From assembly GCA_012840465.1 (NCBI GenBank), contig DULJ01000011.1, forward strand, positions 1-64,000: a stretch of DNA of 64,000 bases. Direction: 5' to 3'. The position numbers were made by a program, and so were the translations under genes. Under the pieces are notes generated by a model that saw only the letters and a list, made by a program, of their open reading frames with translations, was not told the DNA's origin and made no database searches. Positions 38,554 to 48,517 of this stretch are shown here, in pieces. The stretch comes from Caryophanales bacterium (GTDB lineage Bacteria; Bacillota; Bacilli; Bacillales; Bacillaceae_J). Within the stretch, counting starts at the first letter, position 1. Every line of letters starts with the position of its first letter.

Positions 38554-40170
38554 TTATTTTGCTTGGTATTCAGACTGCAATTGACTTTTAAGGTCTAGCT
38601 TTCTAATTTTTCCAGATGCGGTCATTGGAAAACTATCAACAAATACAATTCGGTCCGGAACTTTATAATCTGCCACTCTCTCACTAATAAAATCTTTCAT
38701 TTCAGCCTTAGTAAGAACAGTATTAGGTTTCGGTTTAATACACGCACATGAGACCTCGCCTAAAACTGAATCTGGCAATCCGACTATCGCTACCTCCATA
38801 ACACCTGGATGGGTATAGAGATATTCTTCTACCTCTCTTGGATAAATATTGTATCCACCGCGTATGATCATTTCCTTCTTACGGCCAACGATGCGGATAT
38901 ACCCTTTTTCATCTTGCGTTGCTAAATCCCCGCTATAGTACCAACCATTTTCATCCATTGCTTCTGCTGTTTTTTCTAGATCTTTAAAATAGCCTTTCAT
39001 TAGACCAAAACTGCGACAAGCTAGTTCACCAATTGTATTTAGTCCGACTACATTTCTGTTTTCATCCACAATCTTAATTTCTACTCCTGGCAAGGGGCGT
39101 CCAACTGTTTCAGCCCGGGTGATATTATCATCGTCAAACCCTGTAGCTGTTATGGTTGGTGATGTTTCTGTCATTCCATAACCTACGAGCACATTCATTC
39201 CCATTTCTTTTCGAATACGATGAATGATCTCTACTGGACAAGGTGCCGCCGCCATTTCTCCCGTTCTTAATGATGAAAGATCGTATTTACTAAAATTAGG
39301 GTGATTTAATTCAAGAATAAACATCGTAGGAACACCAGGATGGATGGTTACCTTTTCCTTTTCTATTAAGGCAAGCGCTTTTTCCGGCTTAAATACCTCC
39401 ATTAATACCATTCGTGCTTCTGAGGCGACCGTCCTAAGAATAAACATAAGCCCCATAACATGAAAAACTGGTGTTGGCATTAAAAATACATCTTTTGGTG
39501 TACATCTCATCCACTCCCCGCCCGCTACCGCAGTATGTACTAAATTTTTATGGGTTAGCATGGCGCCCTTCGGCTTTCCTGTCGTTCCCGAGGTAAACAG
39601 GATTGCGGAAACATCTTCTTCAGGATCAATTTCGGCTTCAGTAAAGGTGGCTCCCGTTCCTAATTCAAGCAAATCTTCAAAACTTTGAACTGATTCATCT
39701 TTGAAACGGACCCCAATTAAATGCTGGAGTGTTGGGATGCTTTCTTTCAATTCAAGGTATTGTGCATAATGATTGATATTGTCAAACTCACGTGGGAAGA
39801 AGACCACTTTTGCTCCCGATTTTTGAAGAATGTAGGCTACCTCCCCAATTTTAAAGCGCGTGTTAAACGGGACTAGAATCGCTCCAATCTTTCCTAGCGC
39901 AAATTTAATTATGATAAATTCATGCCAATTGGGCAGGCTAACCGCTACACGATCACCCTTTTTTATGCCTAAAGTAGTTAAGCCGGCCGCTAGTTCAGTT
40001 GATTCCTTATCAAGTTCGGAATATTTCATTCGTCTACTCTCATCAACGATGACTTCACTGTCAGGACATTTTTCAACGGCGGTCCGTAACAATTGTGAAA
40101 CTGACATTTCATAGCGTAATTTAAACAAGTTTTCTTTCCCCCTCAATCGAAAAAGTTTGCCTATTTGCAA
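38554..40170 (-). CDS. Acyl-/aryl-CoA ligase (AMP-binding)
   Basis: LFTSGTTGKPKGAMLTH; YSGDLATQDEKGYIRIVGRKKEMIIRGGYNIYP. N-terminus uncertain. Confidence 0.9.
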   Translation of the reverse strand: MQIGKLFRLRGKENLFKLRYEMSVSQLLRTAVEKCPDSEVIVDESRRMKYSELDKESTELAAGLTTLGIKKGDRVAVSLPNWHEFIIIKFALGKIGAILVPFNTRFKIGEVAYILQKSGAKVVFFPREFDNINHYAQYLELKESIPTLQHLIGVRFKDESVQSFEDLLELGTGATFTEAEIDPEEDVSAILFTSGTTGKPKGAMLTHKNLVHTAVAGGEWMRCTPKDVFLMPTPVFHVMGLMFILRTVASEARMVLMEVFKPEKALALIEKEKVTIHPGVPTMFILELNHPNFSKYDLSSLRTGEMAAAPCPVEIIHRIRKEMGMNVLVGYGMTETSPTITATGFDDDNITRAETVGRPLPGVEIKIVDENRNVVGLNTIGELACRSFGLMKGYFKDLEKTAEAMDENGWYYSGDLATQDEKGYIRIVGRKKEMIIRGGYNIYPREVEEYLYTHPGVMEVAIVGLPDSVLGEVSCACIKPKPNTVLTKAEMKDFISERVADYKVPDRIVFVDSFPMTASGKIRKLDLKSQLQSEYQAK

Positions 40171-40372
40171 TCGCTTCCAAATAATATCCGTAAGTATCTA
40201 GTAAAGGTGTCATACTAGTCCAAAGATAAATGGCAATTGAGTATTCAGATATTTTTTTATTTTCTGTAACTTGATTATAAATAATTACACTTTATAAAAA
40301 CACCTACACGGTATATGAAAAGCACTCCTCTTTTTCAGCAATTATACGGATTTATTATATTAATAGATTAAA

Positions 40373-42604
40373 TTAATGATTAGGAGAAACCCGTTGTAAG
40401 TCATACAGTTTATAAGCCATCATTAAATTCAGACGCTCTTCCGAATCATTTATATCAACCTTCAATAAACTTTGGATTTTTTCGATTCGATATTGCAACG
40501 TGCTTCTATGAATAAAAAGAGTATCTGCCGTTTCTTTTAAATTTCCATTTTGAAAAAGATAAACTCGGAGCGTTTGAAACAAATCAACATTCTTTTGATC
40601 TGAATGTTGTAATAAAGGCTTTAAATGTCGATTAATAAAATCTGAGGCAAAGTCATTGTTCCTTAAATGATAAAGTAAAGTATAGGCCCCGAGTTTCTCA
40701 AATAAAGCAAATCCCTGCCTGGGAATACGCTGATTAATTACATTTATCGCTTGTATTCCCTGTTGATAGCAATTGTAATACTCATGTATATCACTTGTTT
40801 TTCCACCAACACCAATATATAACTGACCTGACATTTTCTCCATTTTCATTCTATTGTTTAAATATTCATAAAGAGTGTCCCAATATTTCTCTGGATTTTT
40901 CCATTCTTTTTCCGCTTCTACAAACAAAATAAAATCATCGCCTTTATTTGAAAAGATGAAATCCGGATCAAACAACTGCAAACTTGCTCTTAATCGTTCC
41001 CAGACGAATGACTTCTTTGCCTGTTGTTCTAGTAAATTGCCTTTCTTTATTTCATCATCATTAAGAATGATAGATAACACGGAAATTCTATATTCTTTTC
41101 GCAAATCCCAATTAAATAAATTTGCATATTGCATAATACTGTTCGGGTCTTCCACCTTTTTCGCTAATAATTTATTAATAAAGCTATCCTTGACCTGCTC
41201 TTTTGTATCTAAAACGAGCTTTTGCTTAACAAATTGGACAGAATAAACATTTAATGCCAATTCAATACTAATTCTCTCTAGTTCATCAAACTCTTCAGAG
41301 GGTATGTTTACGGCTAAATAACCTAATAAATCCCCCGCACCGTTTACTGGCCAAAAGTGGAAGTTTTCACTTCGGTTATCATTGATCGGGATCACTAATT
41401 CATATTTTCTGTTATTCATAACCTTTTTCTCAGCAAATTTACTGATTATCCTTAAGTCGGTTTCCTTTAAATGAAGTAAGCTATAAGCGAGCGGACGCAT
41501 AAATCGATCAAATAATAGTACTGATTTTAATAGTAGCTTACTTAAAGCACCTGTAATCCCTTCGAATCCTTCTTGCTCCACTGTTTTTTTAATAAGCTCC
41601 TGATGGTAGTCCAATAAAGAATGAAGCTTTTGTTTATGTTCTTTTTCATTCTTATATAATCTTGCGTTCTCAAGCATTGAAGCGACGTGTGTGGACATTA
41701 ATTCCAAGACTTCAATGTCATCATTTGTGAAAACACCTTTACGCTTGTCCTCTACATGTAAAACACCGATCGTTTTTAAATTGATGACTAATGGAACTGT
41801 AAGCTGTCCGCCACCTGGAACTTCTAAACATGGAAAATGATGCTTTAATACATAATCATCAGCAATTGCCATGATTTCCGGTTGTTTGACGACACCATAA
41901 GCAGGTGATTGTAAAACAAAACAATCTTCTTTCTCATCAAATAAATAAATGCAGGCTCCTGTTGCCTTAGTGCCTTTGGCGGCACGTTCAACAATTCTTT
42001 CTACTAATTGTTCTATTGTGGAATCGAGCAAAAGGTTTTGGCTAAACCACTCGATACCAATCATTTTTTCTTTTTGTTTTTCTTTCCCTTTGGCAAGCGA
42101 GATCGCAACTGCCACATCTTTACTAAACTCATTAAATGTATCATCCATCTCAATAAATAAAGGGACAGCACTCATAAATCCTATCACACAAAATCCTGAA
42201 ATATTATTTGCTTCTTTTAAAGGAAGAGTAAACCAAGTAGTAATTTTTTCCGTCATCAATAACTTTGAAAATTGACAATCTTGTATATGGGTGTTTTCTA
42301 TCGTTAAGCTTTTTGTCAATAACTCATTCGAACAATCAATAATATTCAGCGGAAATGAATGAACGAATGACTCTGATCCACCGCTTATCGCCTTGGGAAA
42401 CAACTGATGTTCCTCTTTTAAAAAAATTCCAACAAAATCGCAATGAAGTTCTGACCTAAATGAATTAATTAAATATTGCAAAGTCTCTTCCTCTGTGTCG
42501 AATTTCACCAGTTGTCTAGATGTGAGCCGAAGATGGTTTTCTATTCTTTTTACTAATATATCCCTTTTAGAAAGTTTCACAGTAATCTCTCCCTTCCATA
42601 ACAC
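40373..42604 (-). CDS. GAF-containing PucR/CdaR-type transcriptional regulator
   Basis: GAF-like segments and C-terminal NGNLKETADTLFIHRSTLQYRIEKIQSLLKVDI HTH_30. Confidence 0.82.
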   Translation of the reverse strand: MLWKGEITVKLSKRDILVKRIENHLRLTSRQLVKFDTEEETLQYLINSFRSELHCDFVGIFLKEEHQLFPKAISGGSESFVHSFPLNIIDCSNELLTKSLTIENTHIQDCQFSKLLMTEKITTWFTLPLKEANNISGFCVIGFMSAVPLFIEMDDTFNEFSKDVAVAISLAKGKEKQKEKMIGIEWFSQNLLLDSTIEQLVERIVERAAKGTKATGACIYLFDEKEDCFVLQSPAYGVVKQPEIMAIADDYVLKHHFPCLEVPGGGQLTVPLVINLKTIGVLHVEDKRKGVFTNDDIEVLELMSTHVASMLENARLYKNEKEHKQKLHSLLDYHQELIKKTVEQEGFEGITGALSKLLLKSVLLFDRFMRPLAYSLLHLKETDLRIISKFAEKKVMNNRKYELVIPINDNRSENFHFWPVNGAGDLLGYLAVNIPSEEFDELERISIELALNVYSVQFVKQKLVLDTKEQVKDSFINKLLAKKVEDPNSIMQYANLFNWDLRKEYRISVLSIILNDDEIKKGNLLEQQAKKSFVWERLRASLQLFDPDFIFSNKGDDFILFVEAEKEWKNPEKYWDTLYEYLNNRMKMEKMSGQLYIGVGGKTSDIHEYYNCYQQGIQAINVINQRIPRQGFALFEKLGAYTLLYHLRNNDFASDFINRHLKPLLQHSDQKNVDLFQTLRVYLFQNGNLKETADTLFIHRSTLQYRIEKIQSLLKVDINDSEERLNLMMAYKLYDLQRVSPNH

Positions 42605-42727
42605 ATTTTAACAAATGTTTATAATATTTGAAATTTTACACCTTTTAATGATCTACATTTTTTCATCTAATTTTGGTAACGATATGATTTGAAGTGAAGA
42701 ATTATAGTTTTTAGGAGGTCTTTTTTA

Positions 42728-42889
42728 ATGACGAACCAAAAAAAGAAACGTGAAGTATTTGATAAAAAGAAAAGTGCAGCACCATTAGATGTATTGGCAG
42801 AAGAATTCGGTAATGAATATGCTGAGGCAACTTTTAGCAAAGAAGTAAATGCTTCCGAGCATGATGCACGAGAGCGTTATGATCAATAA
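42728..42889 (+). CDS. Small acidic/basic protein, 53 aa (not in track)
   Basis: MTNQKKKREVFDKKKSAAPLDVLAEEFGNEYAEATFSKEVNASEHDARERYDQ*; TTAGGAGG SD; terminator after. Confidence 0.7.
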   Translation: MTNQKKKREVFDKKKSAAPLDVLAEEFGNEYAEATFSKEVNASEHDARERYDQ

Positions 42890-42890
42890 C

Positions 42891-42917
42891 GAAAAGCCGC
42901 CTTTTGGGCGGCTTTTC
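42891..42917 (+). terminator. Rho-independent terminator
   Basis: GAAAAGCCGCC-TTTT-GGGCGGCTTTTC. Confidence 0.85.
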
Positions 42918-43079
42918 TTAACTTAAAAATTGATTAATTGCGATTTGCTCAAGCATGGATTCAATATTTAGTAATCTTCCGGCATGTTCATCGGTAAAAT
43001 TCCCACTACTTTGAAGTTGAAAAAGGGACGTTCTCTCGCTTTCGAGCTGTGTTTGCCAAGCTAATAACTTATCATCCAT
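42918..43079 (-). CDS. Small protein, 53 aa (not in track)
   Basis: MDDKLLAWQTQLESERTSLFQLQSSGNFTDEHAGRLLNIESMLEQIAINQFLS*; upstream GGAG. Confidence 0.6.
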   Translation of the reverse strand: MDDKLLAWQTQLESERTSLFQLQSSGNFTDEHAGRLLNIESMLEQIAINQFLS

Positions 43080-43145
43080 ATATCAACACTCTCCTTTAAA
43101 GACAACTTCTTTATAGTTTAGGCATAAAATTATTCTTTCATACGG

Positions 43146-43316
43146 TTAGGATTCATGGTGGAGCTTTTTGGACTTACTTCCCATTCCTGAGCGGTATTCC
43201 TTCCCTTTATTATTATTCCCGCTTTCCATCTCTACCCCATGCATAACATCCTTTGTTCCAAGTTCCGGGGAGCTTTGATTTTTACTTCCATGATCATTAT
43301 TTCGAATTGTCGTCAT
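43146..43316 (-). CDS. Small hydrophilic protein, 56 aa (not in track)
   Basis: MTTIRNNDHGSKNQSSPELGTKDVMHGVEMESGNNNKGKEYRSGMGSKSKKLHHES*; GGAG SD. Confidence 0.55.
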   Translation of the reverse strand: MTTIRNNDHGSKNQSSPELGTKDVMHGVEMESGNNNKGKEYRSGMGSKSKKLHHES

Positions 43317-43478
43317 TTTTTACCCACTCCTTAAATCGTTTTTCTTTCATAGTTTGAATTTCTTTCATAAATTTCATTCACCCAAACAACAACTAGAGAT
43401 ATTTTTTAGTACAAATAACATATTCTTGATTCCCTCATAGAATAAAGTAATGACTTTTGTTTTTTGGAGGGAGTAAGG

Positions 43479-43841
43479 ATGTACTATTATCAAATAGATT
43501 ATGACTATTTTTACCGCCAACAAAATACTGCTAATCATATTTACAATACTTTTAGGCAGGAACATGCCAACTTAATTCACGAACTTGAAACCGCGGGAAT
43601 GGACCAAGAAATGATCACCTACATCATTTGGACTGTTATTCAATTCACACTATCCCATGCACATCAAGTCAGCGGTACAATTAACAGTAAAACAAATACT
43701 ATTTACGAAAGCATGGTCCAGCAAATTCAATGGTTAACTTATTTATTCAGAGCCTATCGTTTTTCGACTAATCAAATGAGACGTGTATTACGCACAATCA
43801 TCCGTTTTACTTTGCAAGGGACTACTACTACAACAATGTAG
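43479..43841 (+). CDS. Uncharacterised small protein
   Basis: MYYYQIDYDYFYRQQNTANHIYNTFRQEH..; ATG after GGAGGGAG. Confidence 0.7.
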   Translation: MYYYQIDYDYFYRQQNTANHIYNTFRQEHANLIHELETAGMDQEMITYIIWTVIQFTLSHAHQVSGTINSKTNTIYESMVQQIQWLTYLFRAYRFSTNQMRRVLRTIIRFTLQGTTTTTM

Positions 43842-43917
43842 CAAATAAATGAATGAAATCATGGCAAAATCAAATAGTAATAATGTACTAAAAATATAAA
43901 TAAGAGGTGCATTATAA

Positions 43918-44079
43918 ATGCCATATCCAAGATACCAAAAGCAACGAATAAAGAGGCTTCATCCACGTAAAACGCACAGTGAATTGGAGTTTTCCGAGGA
44001 GCTAACAGAAACAAATATAGATTTTGCAAAGATGCAGCCAGTTCCACAACCGAAGGATTATGATGAAATTGAGTATTAG
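43918..44079 (+). CDS. Small protein, 53 aa (not in track)
   Basis: MPYPRYQKQRIKRLHPRKTHSELEFSEELTETNIDFAKMQPVPQPKDYDEIEY*; followed by terminator. Confidence 0.6.
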   Translation: MPYPRYQKQRIKRLHPRKTHSELEFSEELTETNIDFAKMQPVPQPKDYDEIEY

Positions 44080-44108
44080 AAAAGAGGCTGTAATATACAG
44101 CCTCTTTT
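44080..44108 (+). terminator. Terminator between convergent small genes
   Basis: AAAAGAGGCTG..CAGCCTCTTTT. Confidence 0.8.
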
Positions 44109-44109
44109 C

Positions 44110-44412
44110 CTATAAAGTAAAAATGCTTGCTATTTTATTCATCAATGGTTGCTTTTTTAATTTATAATTTTCAACAACTTCTATTTTCGTTTCATCCATT
44201 TGTGATAAGATATCCATTCTCATTTCGATTAATTCAAGGCGGGATTCTAGTTGTTCCAATTCATTTCGATGCTGCAAGACCTGCAATGAAACAACTTCAT
44301 CCGCTTTTTGTGACAGCTGCCATTCAATATCATCTAATCTTGATAAAAGCTTATCAAACCGTTCCTCCCATGCCTTCTGGGCTGCATTATCAAATTGACC
44401 GTTAACACCCAT
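44110..44412 (-). CDS. Coiled-coil protein of unknown function
   Basis: 100 aa, WEERFDKLLSRLDDIEWQLSQKADEVVSLQVLQHRNELEQLESRLELIEMRMDIL; SD GGGAGGGAT. Confidence 0.65.
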   Translation of the reverse strand: MGVNGQFDNAAQKAWEERFDKLLSRLDDIEWQLSQKADEVVSLQVLQHRNELEQLESRLELIEMRMDILSQMDETKIEVVENYKLKKQPLMNKIASIFTL

Positions 44413-44592
44413 TTAAATCCCTCCCAATTTCCTTGTTTTTAGTTTAATTCTAGAAACTTTTCAAAGTCCCTTCACGGTTGACAAAACTAGTTTTTATTCG
44501 GCAAAAGAAGTGCAAATCCTTAAAAATAGTATAGCTTCGACAACTCCAATCAATAATAAAATAGAGGCTTCTCTACAAAAGGAGGGTATCCT

Positions 44593-44700
44593 ATGGCTAA
44601 AGAACGAAAGCAAAAGAAAAATTCCGGTGCTATGCAAGCAGAAACAAAAACAGGCTATGGAAATAAAAAGCTGGTGGGGCCAAACCGACCAGCTGAATGA
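44593..44700 (+). CDS. Small acid-soluble spore protein SspM-like (35 aa, not in track)
   Basis: MAKERKQKKNSGAMQAETKTGYGNKKLVGPNRPAE*; C-terminal KKLxGPNRP resembles SspM; GGAGG SD and terminator. Confidence 0.6.
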   Translation: MAKERKQKKNSGAMQAETKTGYGNKKLVGPNRPAE

Positions 44701-44706
44701 AAAAGG

Positions 44707-44733
44707 AAACGCTTGGTAACCCAAGCGTTTTTT
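44707..44733 (+). terminator. Terminator after SspM-like gene
   Basis: AACGCTTGG-TAAC-CCAAGCGTTTTTT. Confidence 0.8.
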
Positions 44734-44902
44734 GTAACTTTTGACATGTCCCTCCACCATTTAGCTAAAAAGGCCCATTCTATTTTAAGGTTTTTAACAT
44801 ACTATCTTTAAGGGTACTCCACAAATAACATGTGCGAAATTCAACAAAATATGCTATATTTAGTATTTTAGAGGAGCAATTTCCGGAGAGGGTCTGAAAA
44901 AG

Positions 44903-45517
44903 ATGACGATTCGATATCCGAATGGACAAGCTTTTGTGCCAACACAGAAAAAGCTGACAACAGATACAAAAAAACTGAATTATAGTAATCGCGGTATGAC
45001 TCTTGAAGAGGATATTAACGCAAGCAATCAATATTACTTGGTCCAGGGGTTGGCTGTCATTCATAAAAAGCCAACACCAATACAAATTGTATCTGTAGAT
45101 TATCCCAAAAGAAGTGCAGCCGTAATTAAAGAAGCCTATTTCAAACAGCAATCAACTACAGATTATAATGGTGTTTATCGAGGAAAATATATTGACTTCG
45201 AAGCAAAGGAAACGCAAAATAAACAATCGTTTCCATTACAAAATTTCCATGAACATCAGATTGATCACATGAAAGCCGTGAGTAAGCAAAATGGAATTTG
45301 CTTTATTCTATTACGGTTCTCCATTACTGATGAAGTGTTTTTTTTGGAAGCACAGCATCTTTTTTCTTATTGGGATGAACAATTAAAAGGAGGCAGAAAA
45401 TCAATCCCTAAAAAATATATTGAAGAACGTGGATATCCCATTTCAATTAGTCTTAATCCAAGAATTGATTATTTAAAAGTTATTAATCGCATTTATTTTA
45501 ATACACAGGAAGTTTGA
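44903..45517 (+). CDS. recU: Holliday junction resolvase RecU
   Basis: [44 protein letters not shown]; adjacent to ponA. Confidence 0.95.
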   Translation: MTIRYPNGQAFVPTQKKLTTDTKKLNYSNRGMTLEEDINASNQYYLVQGLAVIHKKPTPIQIVSVDYPKRSAAVIKEAYFKQQSTTDYNGVYRGKYIDFEAKETQNKQSFPLQNFHEHQIDHMKAVSKQNGICFILLRFSITDEVFFLEAQHLFSYWDEQLKGGRKSIPKKYIEERGYPISISLNPRIDYLKVINRIYFNTQEV

Positions 45518-45534
45518 AAGGCAGGTTTATTACG

Positions 45535-48102
45535 GTGTCTGAAAACTATCGTACAAGACAAGAAAGGCGAGCATTAAAAGAAAATAAGACAGCAAAGAAT
45601 GTTAAAAGTAAAGGTAAATCCAATGCTCGCAAACTATTTAAACGTATCGTTTTTATTATCTTTATGGTTGGTCTAATTGCTGTTGTAGCTGGTGGAATCA
45701 CAGCGGTGGCCTTTGTTTTGGATGCTCCAAAATTGGATGCAGCTGCATTAGAAATCCCTCAATCAACGAAGGTTTATGACCGCGATAAAAATTTAATTGC
45801 TGAACTTGGTAACGAAAAGCGCACTAACATTACATATGATGAGATTCCTAAAGTGTTGGAGGATGCTGTTCTTGCAACCGAGGATGTGCGCTTTTACGAT
45901 CATTTTGGAATTGATGTATTCCGAATCGGCGGTGCCATTATCGCAAACGTAAAAAACGGCTTTGGTTCACAAGGGGCAAGTACAATTACACAGCAAGTCG
46001 TTAAGCTTTCGTTTTTATCACCGGAAAAAACAGTTAAGCGGAAGGTTCAAGAACAGTGGCTGGCCATTCAGCTTGACGCAAAATATTCAAAACAGCAAAT
46101 TCTTACAATGTATTTGAATAAGATAAATTACGGAAACAGGGCGTATGGTGTTTCCAAGGCGGCCGAAACCTACTTTGGAAAGGATCTTAAGGACCTTGAA
46201 CTACCAGAGGCGGCGTTATTAGCTGGATTACCGCAAAGACCATCCGGGTATGACCCATATAAATATCCTGACTTGGCTGAAAAAAGACGCAATACTGTTC
46301 TATCCTACATGGAAATGCATGGAAAAATAACAAAAGAACAAGCGGACGCAGTAAAGGCAACCCATGTTACCGACTATATTGTTAAAAAAGAAGAAAAAAC
46401 AAACCCACATGATGCCTTTATTGATCAAGTTTTAGAGGAAATAGAACAGGTGAAAGATCTAGATGTTTTATCAAGTGGTGTCAGTATTTATACAACATTA
46501 GATCCTAATGCTCAAATGTTCGTGGAAAAAGTGTTGGATACGAATGAATACATTAAATATCCTGATGATCGCTTCCAAACTGGGCTTGTTGTTCTAGATA
46601 CAAAAACAGGGGAATTGTTAGCAATTGGTGGAGGCAGACATCAAAGTACATCTTATTTCGCCACTGATATGAAACGTCAACCTGGTTCTACGGCAAAGCC
46701 AATTTTTGATTACGGTCCGGCAATTGAAAATTTACAATGGTCAACCTACCATCAAATCGTGGATGAACCGCATACCTACACAAATGGGCCCTCCGTTAAA
46801 AACTGGGATAACGGATATAAAGGACAAATGTCAATTCGCGATGCCTTAGCCGATTCAAGAAATATTCCGGCTCTGAAAACATTCCAGGAAGTTGGTGCTT
46901 CAAAATCCCGTGAGTTTGCGGCAAAACTTGGGGTTAAAGTAGAAGACCGAATTAATGAAGCATACAGTATCGGTGGTTTTAACGGTATGTCGCCGATGGA
47001 CCAGGCTGGTGCCTATAGTGCCTTTGGAAACAACGGGATTTATACGAAGCCGCATACGATCAAAAAAGTTGTCTTCCCTGATGGTCGTGAAATTGACATG
47101 CAGCCAGAACAAGAGGTTGTCATGAAAGACTATACAGCGTTTATGATCACAGATATGCTTAAATCAGTTGTTAAATCTGGAACAGGACGATCTGCCAATG
47201 TATCTGGAGTCCATATTGCTGGAAAAACAGGGTCTACGAACTTTACTGAAGAAACAAAGAAAAAGTACAATATTCCTAGAGGTGCCCTCCCGGATGTATG
47301 GTTTACAGGTTATTCCCCTGACTATACCATTTCAGTTTGGACCGGATATAGTGAACATGGTGAGGGGAATTATATTTCCAGCAAGTCTTCTGGCATCGCT
47401 AAACAAGTTTTCAAAGTTGTGATGAGCGAAATCACAAAAGGTGAAAAACAAAGGGATTTTACAGTCCCTAATAGTGTTGTAAAATCACCGGTAATAAGGG
47501 GATCCAACCCTCCTAAACTGCCAAGTGTTTTTACTCCGAGCGACCAAGTAGTATACGAATACTTTGTTAAAGGGACAGAACCGACGGAAACATCTGATCA
47601 GTTTGATACAATTCCGCCAGTCCAAAATGTTGAAGTGAATTACGATAATGAAAAAAATAGAATTGTTCTAAAATGGCAATATGATGAAAAATTGCTAGAG
47701 CGTGTTTCCTTTGTCGTTAATTCAGCACTCAATAACAACGACTATACCCCATATTGGTCCGGTAAAGAAATGACTGTCACAATTGCTGATCCATATCCTG
47801 AAAGCTTATATGGCTTTAAAATCGTTGCTGTTGACGATACTAACCAAGCAAATGTTAGTGAACCTGTAATAACGGATATAGAAACAAGTATTTTTGATCC
47901 ATTAGTACCTATGGATCCAACTGATCCTGAAAATCCGTTAGAACCAACGGAACCCACAGTACCAGGTAACAGCAATGGAAATGGCAATGGGAACGATCAA
48001 CATAATAACAAAAAGCCTAAACCAGGTAATGGTGACAACGGAAATAATAATGGAATTAGTGAAGAAGACATTGAGGAGTTAATTAACCTTATTAGACAAT
48101 AA
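45535..48102 (+). CDS. ponA: Class A penicillin-binding protein 1A/1B
   Basis: Glycosyltransferase ATEDVRFYDHFGID, GASTITQQVVK; transpeptidase RQPGSTAKP and AGKTGSTNF; low-complexity C-tail. Confidence 0.95.
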   Translation: MSENYRTRQERRALKENKTAKNVKSKGKSNARKLFKRIVFIIFMVGLIAVVAGGITAVAFVLDAPKLDAAALEIPQSTKVYDRDKNLIAELGNEKRTNITYDEIPKVLEDAVLATEDVRFYDHFGIDVFRIGGAIIANVKNGFGSQGASTITQQVVKLSFLSPEKTVKRKVQEQWLAIQLDAKYSKQQILTMYLNKINYGNRAYGVSKAAETYFGKDLKDLELPEAALLAGLPQRPSGYDPYKYPDLAEKRRNTVLSYMEMHGKITKEQADAVKATHVTDYIVKKEEKTNPHDAFIDQVLEEIEQVKDLDVLSSGVSIYTTLDPNAQMFVEKVLDTNEYIKYPDDRFQTGLVVLDTKTGELLAIGGGRHQSTSYFATDMKRQPGSTAKPIFDYGPAIENLQWSTYHQIVDEPHTYTNGPSVKNWDNGYKGQMSIRDALADSRNIPALKTFQEVGASKSREFAAKLGVKVEDRINEAYSIGGFNGMSPMDQAGAYSAFGNNGIYTKPHTIKKVVFPDGREIDMQPEQEVVMKDYTAFMITDMLKSVVKSGTGRSANVSGVHIAGKTGSTNFTEETKKKYNIPRGALPDVWFTGYSPDYTISVWTGYSEHGEGNYISSKSSGIAKQVFKVVMSEITKGEKQRDFTVPNSVVKSPVIRGSNPPKLPSVFTPSDQVVYEYFVKGTEPTETSDQFDTIPPVQNVEVNYDNEKNRIVLKWQYDEKLLERVSFVVNSALNNNDYTPYWSGKEMTVTIADPYPESLYGFKIVAVDDTNQANVSEPVITDIETSIFDPLVPMDPTDPENPLEPTEPTVPGNSNGNGNGNDQHNNKKPKPGNGDNGNNNGISEEDIEELINLIRQ

Positions 48103-48125
48103 GTAAGTGAAGGCAAAGGACATGA

Positions 48126-48167
48126 TAAAACCCGCATCCCAATTACTAATCGGTGATGCGGGTTTTA
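48126..48167. terminator. Terminator shared by convergent ponA and ypoC
   Basis: TAAAACCCGCATC..GATGCGGGTTTTA. Confidence 0.8.
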
Positions 48168-48517
48168 CTTTGTTCTATAGCAAGAAGTTTTCTATATTGC
48201 TTCTCTAGTTCCTCAAACAACTCAGTTAACTGTATAAAGGAATGATAATGGTTGGGACTTTCTATCATAAATGATAGTCTGTCTTTACTGTTAATCGGTT
48301 TGATCTCCAGTTTGTCAACTTGCACTGTAATCTTGTCTTTGCTATTTATTTGAAGATTATTTATTTCAAATAATCCATCAAGGAAATTCGCAATCTGTTT
48401 TTTCATTGGTTCTAGCGCTGCTTGTTTATTACGTTCTCTGAAAAACTTTGCAATCCCATCCTTTTCACGATACCATTGATTAAAAACTTCTTCTAAAGGG
48501 AGATGTCTTTCAGGCAT
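48146..48517 (-). CDS. ypoC: YpoC-like protein
   Basis: Position between ponA and nth; start MPERHLPLEEVF at 48517 (track over-extends into nth). Confidence 0.6.
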   Translation of the reverse strand: MPERHLPLEEVFNQWYREKDGIAKFFRERNKQAALEPMKKQIANFLDGLFEINNLQINSKDKITVQVDKLEIKPINSKDRLSFMIESPNHYHSFIQLTELFEELEKQYRKLLAIEQSKTRITD

